Part shown: piece after piece, positions 1 to 9,511 of the stretch
How the letters are laid out: the number at the start of each line of letters is the position of its first letter
Numbering within the stretch: position 1 is the stretch's first letter
Assembly (NCBI RefSeq): GCF_034387475.1
Contig: NZ_JAXCIL010000002.1
Location: 1,798,001 to 1,862,000 of the forward strand
Length of the DNA stretch: 64,000 nucleotides
Direction of reading: 5' to 3'
Source: Pseudomonas sp. Teo4
GTDB lineage: Bacteria; Pseudomonadota; Gammaproteobacteria; Pseudomonadales; Pseudomonadaceae
Made by a program: the position numbers and the translations under genes
Notes under the pieces: model-generated
Told to the model about the DNA's origin: nothing
What the model saw: only the letters and a program-made list of their open reading frames with translations
Database searches by the model: none

Positions 1-1869
1 AAGGACCACGAGAAAGACGCCCGCCTGGTGCGCAACCGCGTCGTGGTCGGCGCGGTTGCGATCGTGTTGCTGATTTGCGTGCTGATCGCGCGGCTGTATT
101 ACCTGCAGATCATCCAGTACGACTATCACTCGACGCTGTCCGAGAACAATCGGGTGCATGTGCAGCCCATTCCGCCGACGCGGGGTTTGATCTTCGACCG
201 CAATGGCGTGATCGTCGCCGACAACCGGCCCAGCTTCAGCCTGTCCATGACCCGTGAACGTGCGGGTAACTGGCAGGAAGTGCTGGATAACATCGTTGAA
301 GTGCTGGAACTCACCCCGGACGACCGAGCGCTGTTCGAAAAGCGCATGCGCCAGGGGCGCCGGCCTTTCGAACCGGTGCCGATCCTGTTCGAGCTGAACG
401 AAGAGCAGATCGCTCGCGTGGCGGTCAATCAGTTCCGCCTGCCGGGCGTGGAAGTGGTCGCGCAGCTGGTGCGCCATTACCCGCAAGGCGCGCACTTCGC
501 CCATTCGGTCGGTTATGTCGGGCGCATCAACGAAAAAGAGCTCAAGTCTCTCGACCCTGTGAACTACAGCGGCACCCACCATATCGGCAAGACCGGCATC
601 GAGCGCTTCTACGAAGCCGAGCTGCATGGTCAGGTGGGTTACGAAGAAGTCGAGACCAACGCCCGTGGACGGGTGTTGCGGGTGCTCAAGCGTACCGACC
701 CCAAGCCGGGCAAGGACATTATCCTGAGCCTGGACATCAAGCTGCAGGAGGCTGCCGAGGCGGCCCTGGGTGGCCGCCGTGGCGCCGTGGTGGCGCTCGA
801 CCCGCGCACTGGCGAGGTGCTGGCGATGGTCAGCCAGCCAAGCTTCGATCCGAACCTGTTCGTGACCGGTATCAGCTTCAAGGCCTATGCCGAACTGCGC
901 GACTCGATCGACCGGCCGCTGTTCAACCGCGTGCTGCGCGGCCTGTATCCGCCAGGTTCGACCATCAAACCGGCGGTTGCCATCGCTGGTTTGGACAGCG
1001 GCGTGGTCAACGCCAGCAGTCGGGTGTTCGACCCAGGCTATTACCAGTTGCCCAACTACGATCACAAGTACCGCAACTGGAACCGCACTGGTGATGGCTG
1101 GGTCGACCTCGATACCGCCATCATGCGATCCAATGACACCTATTTCTACGATCTTGCCCACAAGATGGGTATCGATCGGCTGTCCAGCTACATGAACAAG
1201 TTCGGTATCGGGCAGAAGGTCTCCCTCGACATGTTCGAGGAATCGGCCGGCTTGATGCCGTCCCGCGAATGGAAACGCGCTACCCGTCGCCAGGCCTGGT
1301 TCCCCGGTGAAACCTTGATTCTGGGTATCGGCCAGGGCTACATGCAGGCCACACCGCTGCAACTTGCCCAGGCCACCGCGCTGATCGCCAACAAGGGCGT
1401 ATGGAACCGTCCGCACCTGGCCAAGACCATCGAGGGTCTGCCGCCGGTGGACGAGAACCCCATGGAGAACATCGTCCTGCGTGACAAGTCCGATTGGGCC
1501 AAGGTCACCCATGGCATGGAACAGGTGATGCACAACGCCCGTGGTACCGCCCGCAAGGCTGCCCTGGGTGCCCAGTACCGTATTGCCGGCAAGAGCGGTA
1601 CCGCCCAGGTGGTGGCGATCAAGCAAGGCGAGAAGTACGACCGCAACAAACTGCAGGAGCGCCATCGCGACCACGCGTTGTTCGTGGCCTTCGCCCCGGC
1701 TGACGATCCCAAGATCGTGGTCTCGGTGATGGTCGAGAACGGTGAGTCCGGCTCTGGCGTCGCCGCCCCCGTGGTACGCCAGGTCATGGACGCCTGGCTG
1801 CTCGACGAAAACGGCCGGCTCAAGCCTGAGTTCGCGCCTGCCACCGTTGCCCAGGAAACGGCTCAGTGA
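1..1869 (+). CDS. mrdA: Penicillin-binding protein 2, 5'-partial
   Basis: Peptidoglycan D,D-transpeptidase of the elongation complex; an inner-membrane protein with a periplasmic catalytic domain that cross-links lateral wall made by RodA. The frame is open from base 1 (KDHEKDARLV...), so the true start lies just left of the window; the GTG at 28 is internal. One membrane helix near the N-terminus is followed by the dimerisation domain and the transpeptidase domain. The active-site motifs are visible: SxxK as STIK with the Ser codon at 958-960, SxN as SND, and KTG-type KSGT. The stop overlaps the start of rodA, so the two are translationally coupled. Confidence 0.97.
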   Translation, partial: KDHEKDARLVRNRVVVGAVAIVLLICVLIARLYYLQIIQYDYHSTLSENNRVHVQPIPPTRGLIFDRNGVIVADNRPSFSLSMTRERAGNWQEVLDNIVEVLELTPDDRALFEKRMRQGRRPFEPVPILFELNEEQIARVAVNQFRLPGVEVVAQLVRHYPQGAHFAHSVGYVGRINEKELKSLDPVNYSGTHHIGKTGIERFYEAELHGQVGYEEVETNARGRVLRVLKRTDPKPGKDIILSLDIKLQEAAEAALGGRRGAVVALDPRTGEVLAMVSQPSFDPNLFVTGISFKAYAELRDSIDRPLFNRVLRGLYPPGSTIKPAVAIAGLDSGVVNASSRVFDPGYYQLPNYDHKYRNWNRTGDGWVDLDTAIMRSNDTYFYDLAHKMGIDRLSSYMNKFGIGQKVSLDMFEESAGLMPSREWKRATRRQAWFPGETLILGIGQGYMQATPLQLAQATALIANKGVWNRPHLAKTIEGLPPVDENPMENIVLRDKSDWAKVTHGMEQVMHNARGTARKAALGAQYRIAGKSGTAQVVAIKQGEKYDRNKLQERHRDHALFVAFAPADDPKIVVSVMVENGESGSGVAAPVVRQVMDAWLLDENGRLKPEFAPATVAQETAQ

Positions 1870-3011
1870 AGAACAATTTCGATCGCATGCTCTCCAGCGA
1901 GGACGTGATGCGTCGACGCGCCAGCTTCCTGCAGCGCATCCACGTCGACGGCCCCTTGCTGATCATCCTGCTGACCCTCGCGGCCGGCAGCCTGTTCGTC
2001 CTCTATTCGGCCAGCGGCAAGAACTGGGACTTGCTGCTCAAGCAGGCCAGCTCGTTCGGCATTGGCCTGGTGTCGATGTTCGTCATTGCCCAGCTCGAGC
2101 CACGCTTCATGGCACGCTGGGTGCCGCTGGCCTACCTGGCCGGGGTGTTCCTGCTGATCGTGGTGGACGTCATGGGCCACAACGCCATGGGCGCCACGCG
2201 CTGGATCAACATCCCTGGGGTGATCCGCTTCCAGCCGTCCGAGTTCATGAAGATCATCATGCCGGCGACGATTGCCTGGTACCTGTCCAAGCGCACCTTG
2301 CCGCCACACCTCAAGCATGTGGCGATCAGCCTGGTGCTGATCGGTGTGCCGTTCATCCTTATCGTGCGCCAGCCTGACCTTGGCACGGCGCTGTTGATTC
2401 TGGCTTCCGGTGCCTTCGTGCTGTTCATGGGCGGCTTGCGCTGGCGCTGGATCATCAGCGTGCTCGCAGCAGCAGTACCGGTGGCGGTGGCCATGTGGTT
2501 CTTCGTCATGCACGACTACCAGAAACAGCGCGTACTGACCTTCCTCGACCCAGAAAGCGACCCGCTGGGCACCGGCTGGAACATCATCCAGTCCAAGGCC
2601 GCGATCGGTTCGGGCGGCGTGTTTGGCAAGGGCTGGCTGCTGGGTACCCAGTCGCACCTGGATTTTCTTCCGGAAAGCCACACCGACTTCATCATCGCGG
2701 TGCTTGGCGAGGAGTTCGGGCTGGTCGGTATCTGCCTGCTGTTGATTGTCTACCTGCTGCTGATCGGCCGCGGGCTGATGATCACGGCCCAGGCCCAGAC
2801 CCTGTTCGGCAAGCTGCTGGCAGGTAGCCTGACCATGACCTTCTTTGTTTACGTATTCGTCAATATCGGTATGGTCAGCGGCCTTCTGCCCGTGGTGGGC
2901 GTGCCGCTGCCCTTCATTAGCTATGGCGGAACTTCGTTGGTGACGCTGCTGTCAGCGTTTGGCGTTCTGATGTCGATCCACACACACCGCAAATGGATCG
3001 CGCAAGTTTGA
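1866..3011 (+). CDS. rodA: Rod-shape peptidoglycan glycosyltransferase RodA
   Basis: SEDS-family polytopic membrane glycosyltransferase that polymerises lipid II for cell elongation together with PBP2. About ten hydrophobic segments are visible, and the family signature near the C-terminus (VVGVPLPFISYGGTS) is intact. The GTG at 1866 overlaps the mrdA stop (GTGA) and gives 381 residues; an ATG at 1908 preceded by GAGG would give 367 residues, close to the usual family length, so the start is not settled. I kept the longer form because the extra N-terminal residues look protein-like and an AGGA precedes the GTG. Confidence 0.95.
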   Translation: MKNNFDRMLSSEDVMRRRASFLQRIHVDGPLLIILLTLAAGSLFVLYSASGKNWDLLLKQASSFGIGLVSMFVIAQLEPRFMARWVPLAYLAGVFLLIVVDVMGHNAMGATRWINIPGVIRFQPSEFMKIIMPATIAWYLSKRTLPPHLKHVAISLVLIGVPFILIVRQPDLGTALLILASGAFVLFMGGLRWRWIISVLAAAVPVAVAMWFFVMHDYQKQRVLTFLDPESDPLGTGWNIIQSKAAIGSGGVFGKGWLLGTQSHLDFLPESHTDFIIAVLGEEFGLVGICLLLIVYLLLIGRGLMITAQAQTLFGKLLAGSLTMTFFVYVFVNIGMVSGLLPVVGVPLPFISYGGTSLVTLLSAFGVLMSIHTHRKWIAQV

Positions 3012-3028
3012 ATAAGGTGAAAATTTTC

Positions 3029-4039
3029 ATGCAAGCAGTGCGTGGCTGGGCTGCCCGTTTTGCGCCGTGGATCGGTGCGCTGGGCCTGTTTGGCGCTGTC
3101 CAGCAAGCCAATGCCGGCGACTATGAAGGCTCGCCCCAGGTGGCCGAGTTCGTCGGTGAAATGACCCGTGACTACGGCTTTGCCGGCGAACAGTTGATGG
3201 GCGTGTTCAGTGAGGTACAGCGCAAGCAGTCGATTCTCGACGCGATTTCCCGTCCGGCCGAGCGGGTCAAGCCGTGGAAAGAGTACCGGCCGATGTTCAT
3301 CACCGATGCGCGCATCGCCCGGGGCGTGGACTTCTGGCGTCAGCACGAGGCGACTTTGGCGCGGGCCGAGCAGGAATACGGCGTGCCTGCCCAGGTGATC
3401 GTGTCCATTATCGGTGTCGAAACCTTCTTTGGCCGTAACACTGGCAACTACCGGGTCATCGACGCGCTTTCTACGCTTGGCTTCGACTACCCGCCACGTG
3501 CTGAATTCTTCCGCAAGGAACTGCGCGAGTTCCTGCTGCTGGCCCGTGAAGAACAACTCGACCCGCTTACCCTCAAGGGCTCGTACGCGGGCGCAATGGG
3601 CCTGCCGCAGTTCATGCCCAGCAGTTTCCGTAACTATGCCGTCGATTTCGACGGTGATGGCCACATCAACATCTGGAACAACCCCGATGACGCCATCGGC
3701 AGTGTCGCCAGTTACTTCAAGCGCCATGGCTGGGTAGCCGGCGAGCCTGTGGTCAGCCGCGCCCAGGTGGCCGGTGCGCAGGTCGACCAGGGGCTGACCA
3801 CCGGTATCGAGCCAGTGAAGACGGTCGGGGAGTTGCGGGCGCTGGGTTGGTCGAGTCATGATGCGCTGCGCGATGATCTGCCGGTTACCGCCTTCCGTCT
3901 GGAGGGTGACAACGGCCCCGAGTACTGGATGGGCCTGAAGAACTTCTACGCGATCACTCGCTACAACCGCAGCGTGATGTATGCCATGGCGGTGCATCAG
4001 CTTTCGGAACAGCTGGTTCAAGCACGGGGCGTCAAGTAA
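3029..4039 (+). CDS. mltB: Lytic murein transglycosylase B
   Basis: Periplasmic or membrane-attached lytic transglycosylase (SLT2/MltB family) that cleaves the glycan strand to 1,6-anhydro-muropeptides. The ATG at 3029 is chosen because AAGG sits 11 bases upstream and the product then starts with a signal-peptide-like segment (MQAVRGWAARF... to ANAGDY); the upstream ATG at 2993 overlaps rodA. Catalytic Glu lies in GVETFFGRNTG, and the substrate-groove motif GSYAGAMGLPQFMPSSF is present. No lipobox Cys is evident, unlike the paralogue at 9.5-10.8 kb. The stop overlaps the rlpA start. Confidence 0.94.
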   Translation: MQAVRGWAARFAPWIGALGLFGAVQQANAGDYEGSPQVAEFVGEMTRDYGFAGEQLMGVFSEVQRKQSILDAISRPAERVKPWKEYRPMFITDARIARGVDFWRQHEATLARAEQEYGVPAQVIVSIIGVETFFGRNTGNYRVIDALSTLGFDYPPRAEFFRKELREFLLLAREEQLDPLTLKGSYAGAMGLPQFMPSSFRNYAVDFDGDGHINIWNNPDDAIGSVASYFKRHGWVAGEPVVSRAQVAGAQVDQGLTTGIEPVKTVGELRALGWSSHDALRDDLPVTAFRLEGDNGPEYWMGLKNFYAITRYNRSVMYAMAVHQLSEQLVQARGVK

Positions 4040-5040
4040 TGCGCGCAATCATCTCTGCCAATTCTTTCAAGCTGCTGACCTGCGTCGCGGTCGGTCTGGC
4101 CCTGGCCAGTTGTTCCTCCAGTCGCCCGACTTCCCAGCAGAGCGGCAATGTCGTCCGCACCCAGCCGGGCCTGGACATCAACCGTGCCCACAAGGACGGT
4201 GCGCCGTGGTGGGACGTGGACGTCAACAAGATTCCCGACGCCACCCCAACCGTGCACACCGGTGCCTACAAGGCTAACCCGTACACGGTGCTGGGCAAGA
4301 CCTACTACCCGATGCAGGATTCGCGCAACTACCGCGCCGAAGGCACCGCGTCCTGGTACGGCACCAAGTTCCACGGGCAGAACACCGCCAACGGTGAACT
4401 CTACGACCTCTATGGCATGAGCGCGGCGCACAAGACGCTGCCGCTGCCTGCTTACGTGCGCGTGACCAACCTGGCCAATGGCCGCAGCGTGATTCTGCGG
4501 GTCAACGACCGTGGCCCGTTCTATTCCGACCGGATCATCGACCTGTCCTACGCGGCGGCAAAGAAACTCGGTTATGCCGAGATCGGCACCGCCCACGTGC
4601 GGGTCGAGGGCATCGACCCGCAGCAATGGTGGGCCCAGCGTGGCCAGCAGCCACCGCTGATGCTGAAGGAGCCGCAGGTGGCTCAGGCGCAGCCGATTGC
4701 GGCCAGTACCGGTCGGGTCGAGCAGTGGACGCCACCGCCGCAGCAGCACGCGGCGCCTGTGGTGCCGGTACAGGTGGGGGGCAACAATGTCCCGAGCAGC
4801 AATGGTGGCAGCTTCCTGCAAGTGGGCGCGTTCGCCAACCCGGATGCCGCTGAGCTTCTGCGTTCGAAACTGAGCACCATGGTCAGTGCCCCGGTATTCA
4901 TCAGCTCCATCGTGCGTAACCAGCAGACCCTGCACCGGGTGCGTCTGGGGCCGATCAGCAGCCAGGGCGAGATCCAGCAGGCTCAGGACAGCATTCGCCT
5001 GGCGAACTTGGGGCAGGCGAAGCTGGTCACAGCTGACTGA
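4039..5040 (+). CDS. rlpA: Septal ring lytic transglycosylase RlpA
   Basis: Outer-membrane lipoprotein that cleaves denuded glycan strands at the septum. A lipoprotein signal ends in LASC with Cys at residue 25. The double-psi beta-barrel domain runs from GTASWYGTKFHGQ through the VNDRGPFYSDRIIDLSYAAA segment, about residues 95-190. A Pro/Gln-rich linker leads to a C-terminal SPOR domain from about residue 250, which binds denuded peptidoglycan. It starts at the mltB stop, so it is cotranslated with mltB. Confidence 0.95.
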   Translation: MRAIISANSFKLLTCVAVGLALASCSSSRPTSQQSGNVVRTQPGLDINRAHKDGAPWWDVDVNKIPDATPTVHTGAYKANPYTVLGKTYYPMQDSRNYRAEGTASWYGTKFHGQNTANGELYDLYGMSAAHKTLPLPAYVRVTNLANGRSVILRVNDRGPFYSDRIIDLSYAAAKKLGYAEIGTAHVRVEGIDPQQWWAQRGQQPPLMLKEPQVAQAQPIAASTGRVEQWTPPPQQHAAPVVPVQVGGNNVPSSNGGSFLQVGAFANPDAAELLRSKLSTMVSAPVFISSIVRNQQTLHRVRLGPISSQGEIQQAQDSIRLANLGQAKLVTAD

Positions 5041-5052
5041 TCGGGGCAAGTT

Positions 5053-5089
5053 CTTCGCGGGTTTGCCGGGGTACCGGCGCGCCGCGAAG
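5053..5089. repeat. REP-like hairpin after rlpA
   Basis: CTTCGCGG at 5053-5060 pairs with CCGCGAAG at 5082-5089, with an inner GCCGG/CCGGC stem. It resembles the outer stem of the CGCGGG-type REP elements elsewhere in the window. It lies just after the rlpA stop and could cap or stabilise the transcript 3' end. Confidence 0.5.
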
Positions 5090-5218
5090 AGGCCGATGCC
5101 AAACTGTCGGTTTTGTCATGAATTGCCGGGCGCAGGCATGTACAATGCCCGTTTTTGCTGCCGGCCAGGGAACCATTGCCCTCCGGGCATCAGACCATTA
5201 GCGATTTTCGAGAGACGG

Positions 5219-6379
5219 ATGAACATCACCAAGCTTGCCAAACGACTTTGCCTGCCCGTACTGCTGATGATCACGCCTGCCGCATTCGCGGCGGAGCAGA
5301 TGATGCCATCGCCACCGCAGCTGGCCGCCAAGTCCTACGTACTCATGGATGCGTCCAGCGGCAACGTGCTGGTCGAGAACAACGGTGACGAGCGCCTGCC
5401 GCCAGCCAGCCTGACCAAGCTGATGACTGCCTACATCGCCACCGTCGACATTCGTCGTGGCCAGATCGGCGAGAACGACCCGGTCACCGTCAGCGAAAAC
5501 GCTTGGCGTACCGGCGGTTCGCGCATGTTCATCAAGGTCGGCAGCCAGGTCACCGTCAGCGACCTGCTGCACGGCATCATCATCCAGTCGGGTAACGACG
5601 CCTCCGTCGCCCTGTCCGAGCACATCGCCGGCAGCGAAGACGCGTTCGCCGACATGATGAACAAGACCGCCGCCGAACTGGGCATGAGCAACAGTCACTT
5701 CATGAACCCGACCGGCCTGCCGAACCCGGAGCACTACTCTTCGGCCCACGACATGGCCCTGCTGGCGCGTGCGATCATCAACATCGACCCTGCGCACTAC
5801 GCCATCTACTCGCAGAAAGAGTTCTTCTGGAACAACATCAAGCAGCCCAACCGCAACCTGCTGCTGTGGCGTGACAAGACCGTCGACGGTCTGAAAACCG
5901 GTCACACCGAAGAAGCCGGCTACTGCATGGTGGCTTCGGCCGTTCGTGATGGCCAGCGCCTGATCGCCGTGGTGTTCGGCACCAACAGCGAGCAAGCGCG
6001 TGCCGCCGAGACCCAGAAGCTGCTGACCTACGGTTTCCGCTTCTTCGAAACCCAGACCTTCTACCAGAAGGGTACCGAGCTGGCCCAGGCGCCGGTCTGG
6101 AAGGGTGCTACCAGCCAGGTGAAGGCCGGCTTGGCCAACGACCTGACCATGACTATGCCTAAAGGACAATTGAAGCGCCTGCAGGCTTCGATGACCATGA
6201 ACCCGCAGCTCACCGCACCGATCGCAAAAGGTGACGTGATCGGCAAAGTGGAAGTCAAACTGGACGAAAACGTGGTTCACAGCGCCGACCTGATCGCCCT
6301 CGACGGCGTCGAGGAAGGTGGTTTCATCCGCCGTATGTGGGATAGCATTCGTCTATTCTTCTACGGGTTGTTCAACTGA
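5219..6379 (+). CDS. dacA: D-Ala-D-Ala carboxypeptidase (PBP5/6 family)
   Basis: Removes the terminal D-Ala from pentapeptide stems; periplasmic, anchored by a C-terminal amphipathic helix (MWDSIRLFFYGLF at the end). The ATG at 5219 is chosen because it gives a signal peptide ending AAFA-AEQ and the expected length of 386 residues; the frame is open further upstream but overlaps rlpA in another frame. Active-site motifs are SLTK, SGN (IQSGND) and KTG (DGLKTGHT). A TACAAT at 5141-5146 could be a -10 box, but no good -35 is at the right distance. A terminator follows. Confidence 0.95.
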   Translation: MNITKLAKRLCLPVLLMITPAAFAAEQMMPSPPQLAAKSYVLMDASSGNVLVENNGDERLPPASLTKLMTAYIATVDIRRGQIGENDPVTVSENAWRTGGSRMFIKVGSQVTVSDLLHGIIIQSGNDASVALSEHIAGSEDAFADMMNKTAAELGMSNSHFMNPTGLPNPEHYSSAHDMALLARAIINIDPAHYAIYSQKEFFWNNIKQPNRNLLLWRDKTVDGLKTGHTEEAGYCMVASAVRDGQRLIAVVFGTNSEQARAAETQKLLTYGFRFFETQTFYQKGTELAQAPVWKGATSQVKAGLANDLTMTMPKGQLKRLQASMTMNPQLTAPIAKGDVIGKVEVKLDENVVHSADLIALDGVEEGGFIRRMWDSIRLFFYGLFN

Positions 6380-6393
6380 TACGTGACCTGCCA

Positions 6394-6426
6394 CGCTCCC
6401 GCGCATCGCTGCGGGAGCGTTGTTGT
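6394..6426 (+). terminator. Rho-independent terminator after dacA
   Basis: CGCTCCCGC (6394-6402) pairs with GCGGGAGCG (6411-6419), followed by a T-rich run. It separates dacA from the ybeD-lipB-lipA group. Confidence 0.7.
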
Positions 6427-6454
6427 TGCCACGGCTTACGAGGCCGTTTCCGCC

Positions 6455-6730
6455 ATGAGCGAAGCTGACGTCAAGTCGCACAAAATCGAATTCCCCTGCG
6501 AGGATTATCCGATCAAGGTGATCGGCGATACCGTTGTCGGTTTCAGAGACACGGTAATCGAGATCCTGAGCAAGCACGCCAAAGTCGACCTCAAGACCCT
6601 GGCCGAGCGCCAGAGCAAGGAAGGCAAGTACACCACCGTGCAACTGCATATCGTTGCCGAAAGCGAGAACCAGCTGCACGATATCAACAGCGCCCTGCGC
6701 GCGACCGGCATCGTGAAAATGGTGCTCTGA
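6455..6730 (+). CDS. ybeD: YbeD/DUF493 family protein
   Basis: Small conserved protein of 91 residues with an ACT-like ferredoxin fold in the family; the cellular role is not settled, though it usually sits next to lipB. The ATG at 6455 ([13 protein letters not shown]) is used because the residues upstream are encoded by the dacA terminator. The conserved segments [12 protein letters not shown] and [12 protein letters not shown] are present. The stop overlaps the lipB start (TGATG). Confidence 0.9.
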   Translation: MSEADVKSHKIEFPCEDYPIKVIGDTVVGFRDTVIEILSKHAKVDLKTLAERQSKEGKYTTVQLHIVAESENQLHDINSALRATGIVKMVL

Positions 6731-7377
6731 TGCCGTTGTGTCTCGGTTTTCGCGATCTTGGCCTGCAGCCCTATGAACCGGTGCTGGAGGCCATGCGTCG
6801 GTTTACCGAGCAGCGAGGCCCGGACAGCCAGGACGAAGTCTGGCTGGTCGAGCACCCCGCGGTCTTCACCCAGGGCCAGGCCGGCAAGGCAGAGCACCTG
6901 CTGGTGCCGGGCGACATCCCGGTGGTGCAGACCGACCGTGGTGGCCAGGTGACCTATCACGGCCCCGGGCAGTTGGTGGCCTACCTGCTGCTGGATGTAC
7001 GTCGCCTCGGCTTCGGTGTGCGTGACCTGGTGAGCCGCATCGAGCGCACCCTGATCGACCTGCTGGCCAGCTACGATGTCCAGGCTGCAGCAAAACCCGA
7101 TGCTCCCGGTGTCTATGTCGATGGAGCGAAAATCGCCTCCCTCGGCCTGCGAATCCGCAATGGCCGCTCTTTTCACGGCCTTGCTCTGAATGTGGACATG
7201 GACCTTGCGCCATTCCGCCGAATCAACCCCTGCGGGTATGCGGGGCTGGCCATGACCCAGCTGCGTGACCTGGCAGGTCCGATCGAACTTGACGAGGTCA
7301 GGACAAGGCTGCGCGGACAGCTGGTCAAGCACCTCGACTATGCTGAGCAGACGACCCTCACGGGCGGAATCGACTGA
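6730..7377 (+). CDS. lipB: Octanoyl-[ACP]:protein N-octanoyltransferase
   Basis: Transfers octanoate from acyl carrier protein to the lipoyl domains of 2-oxoacid dehydrogenases and GcvH, the first step of lipoate synthesis. 215 residues. Family signature [15 protein letters not shown] is followed by the Lys region [11 protein letters not shown] and the catalytic Cys in RINPCGYAG. It overlaps ybeD by one base and is three bases from lipA, so the three are one transcript. Confidence 0.97.
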   Translation: MPLCLGFRDLGLQPYEPVLEAMRRFTEQRGPDSQDEVWLVEHPAVFTQGQAGKAEHLLVPGDIPVVQTDRGGQVTYHGPGQLVAYLLLDVRRLGFGVRDLVSRIERTLIDLLASYDVQAAAKPDAPGVYVDGAKIASLGLRIRNGRSFHGLALNVDMDLAPFRRINPCGYAGLAMTQLRDLAGPIELDEVRTRLRGQLVKHLDYAEQTTLTGGID

Positions 7378-7379
7378 AT

Positions 7380-8396
7380 ATGACAACTGTGCAAGAAGCC
7401 GTGCCGAACCTGATACCTACCCAGGATGCCACCCCGCGCCCCGCGCCGAAGAAGGTGGAAGCTGGGGTTAAATTGCGTGGCGCCGAAAAGGTCGCCCGTA
7501 TTCCGGTGAAGATCATCCCCACCGAAGAGCTGCCCAAGAAGCCGGACTGGATCCGCGTGCGTATCCCGGTTTCCCCGGAGGTCGACCGCATCAAGCAACT
7601 GCTGCGCAAGCACAAGCTGCACAGCGTATGTGAAGAGGCGTCCTGCCCGAACCTGGGCGAGTGCTTCTCGGGTGGTACCGCGACCTTCATGATCATGGGT
7701 GACATCTGCACCCGTCGCTGCCCGTTCTGTGACGTTGGCCATGGCCGACCGAAGCCACTGGATCTCGATGAGCCGAAAAACCTGGCCATCGCCATCGCCG
7801 ACCTGCGCCTGAAGTATGTGGTGATCACCTCGGTTGACCGCGATGACCTGCGTGATGGCGGTGCCCAGCACTTCGCTGACTGCATTCGCGAAATCCGTGC
7901 GCTGTCGCCAGGTGTACAGCTCGAGACCCTGGTCCCGGATTACCGTGGCCGCATGGACATTGCCCTGGAAATCACCGCGCAAGAGCCGCCGGATGTCTTC
8001 AACCACAACCTGGAAACCGTACCGCGCCTGTACAAGGCGGCGCGTCCGGGTTCGGACTACGACTGGTCGCTGGACCTGCTGCAGAAGTTCAAGCAGCTGG
8101 TACCGCATGTGCCGACCAAGTCGGGCCTGATGCTCGGCCTGGGCGAAACCGACGACGAAGTCATCGAAGTCATGCATCGCATGCGCGAGCACGATATCGA
8201 CATGCTGACCCTCGGCCAGTACCTGCAGCCTTCGCGTAGCCACCTGCCGGTGCAACGCTTCGTCCACCCGGACACTTTTGCCTGGTTTGCCGAGGAAGGC
8301 TACAAGATGGGCTTCAAGAACGTTGCGTCTGGCCCGCTGGTGCGTTCGTCCTATCACGCTGACCAGCAGGCTCACGAGGCCAAGATCAAGCTCTGA
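7380..8396 (+). CDS. lipA: Lipoyl synthase
   Basis: Radical-SAM enzyme that inserts two sulfurs into the protein-bound octanoyl group made by LipB. 338 residues. The auxiliary cluster ligands are in [12 protein letters not shown], the radical-SAM cluster ligands in CTRRCPFC, and the C-terminal Ser motif is RSSYHAD. A clear terminator follows. Confidence 0.98.
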   Translation: MTTVQEAVPNLIPTQDATPRPAPKKVEAGVKLRGAEKVARIPVKIIPTEELPKKPDWIRVRIPVSPEVDRIKQLLRKHKLHSVCEEASCPNLGECFSGGTATFMIMGDICTRRCPFCDVGHGRPKPLDLDEPKNLAIAIADLRLKYVVITSVDRDDLRDGGAQHFADCIREIRALSPGVQLETLVPDYRGRMDIALEITAQEPPDVFNHNLETVPRLYKAARPGSDYDWSLDLLQKFKQLVPHVPTKSGLMLGLGETDDEVIEVMHRMREHDIDMLTLGQYLQPSRSHLPVQRFVHPDTFAWFAEEGYKMGFKNVASGPLVRSSYHADQQAHEAKIKL

Positions 8397-8414
8397 TCCT
8401 GGTTTGAGTCAGAC

Positions 8415-8452
8415 ATGCCGATGCGCGCTGAAAGGCGGCATCGGCATTTTTG
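8415..8452 (+). terminator. Rho-independent terminator after lipA
   Basis: ATGCCGATGC (8415-8424) pairs perfectly with GCATCGGCAT (8438-8447) and is followed by a short T run. Confidence 0.8.
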
Positions 8453-8491
8453 TATGAGCGTCGCACGTGAATCGCGGTAAGGAGTTGCCCA

Positions 8492-9430
8492 TTGAACAGC
8501 GTTGAAACCTTCGAGTCCCGCCTGCCTGCTGCGTTGCCAGCGGGTGCCTGCTTCGCCGTGGTCGCCCCCGCCGGGCCGGCCCGGCTGGATGCGCAAAAGG
8601 CCGGGCTGTGGTTTGCCAGCCGTGGTTACCAGTGCCGGATCTATCCAAGCGTCAATCAGGCCCAAGGCTATCTGGCCGGCTCCGACCAACGCCGCCTGCA
8701 AGACCTGCACGATGCATTCGCCGACCCTTCCATCCATGCCATTTTGTGCATGCGCGGCGGTTACGGAAGCATGCGCTTGCTCGATAAGCTCGATTTCGAC
8801 CTGATTCGTCGCAATCCCAAGCCATTGATTGGCTACAGCGACATCACCGCGCTGCACACCGCAATCGGCCGGCACAGCGGGCTGGTCAGCTTTCATGGGG
8901 CGATGCTTAACGCCGACTTGCTGGGCGCCAAGCTGGAACCCACCGAGTCTTCGCTGCTGGCGCAGCTGTCCGGGCGTATGGTGGCGGGCGATGCCATTGT
9001 CCACCCGGCAGCTTATCCGTTGAGCTGTATGGTGCCGGGCGAGGCCTGCGGCCGCCTGGTGGGGGGCAACCTGTCGCTGCTGGGCGCCACGCTGGGTACC
9101 TTGGCCGAGGTCGATACCCAGGGCAGTATCCTGTTCATCGAGGATGTGAACGAGCCGCTTTACCGCATAGACCGTCTGCTGACGCAGTTGCGCCTGGCGG
9201 GCAAGCTGGAGGGCATCAAAGGCGTGCTGGTGGGGGATTTTGCCGGGATTACGGTCGCTGCCATGACGCCGCTGCTGGAGGACATATTCGCGCCGCTGGG
9301 CGTGCCAGTGCTGGCCGGGTGGCGCAGCGGGCACTGTGATCCGAATGTGTGTTTGCCGCTGGGGGCATGGGTACGGCTGGACAGCGTGAAGCAGACTCTG
9401 GTACTGCAGCAGGACCTGTTCCAGTCCTGA
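8492..9430 (+). CDS. ldcA: LD-carboxypeptidase (S66 family)
   Basis: Cytoplasmic muramoyl-tetrapeptide carboxypeptidase that removes the terminal D-Ala from recycled tetrapeptides. The TTG at 8492 is the likely start: TAAGGAG lies just upstream and the protein then begins MNSVETFESR. 312 residues. The nucleophile Ser is in MRGGYGSMRLL; the catalytic Glu region is EDVNEPLYRIDRLL and the His region is near the C-terminus (GHCDPNVCLPLG). The symbol follows the E. coli family name. Confidence 0.92.
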   Translation: MNSVETFESRLPAALPAGACFAVVAPAGPARLDAQKAGLWFASRGYQCRIYPSVNQAQGYLAGSDQRRLQDLHDAFADPSIHAILCMRGGYGSMRLLDKLDFDLIRRNPKPLIGYSDITALHTAIGRHSGLVSFHGAMLNADLLGAKLEPTESSLLAQLSGRMVAGDAIVHPAAYPLSCMVPGEACGRLVGGNLSLLGATLGTLAEVDTQGSILFIEDVNEPLYRIDRLLTQLRLAGKLEGIKGVLVGDFAGITVAAMTPLLEDIFAPLGVPVLAGWRSGHCDPNVCLPLGAWVRLDSVKQTLVLQQDLFQS

Positions 9431-9436
9431 GCGCCA

Positions 9437-9488
9437 GGCTCCTACAGATACATCGCTGGACCTGTAGGAGCCGGCTTGCCGGTGATGG
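9437..9488. repeat. REP element with inverted arms
   Basis: GGCTCCTACAG (9437-9447) pairs with CTGTAGGAGCC (9462-9472), followed by GGCTTGCCGGTGATGG. It fills the gap between two convergent genes and may act as a two-way transcript end. Confidence 0.65.
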
Positions 9489-9511
9489 AGCGCGAAGCGC
9501 CCCCGGCCATC

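Noticed and set aside
4886..5218. N-terminal extension of DacA into rlpA
   Set aside because: It overlaps the conserved SPOR domain of rlpA in another frame; the ATG at 5219 gives a normal signal peptide and length.
8409..9334. Antisense frames opposite ldcA
   Set aside because: They lie over a gene with clear S66 motifs and have no support of their own.
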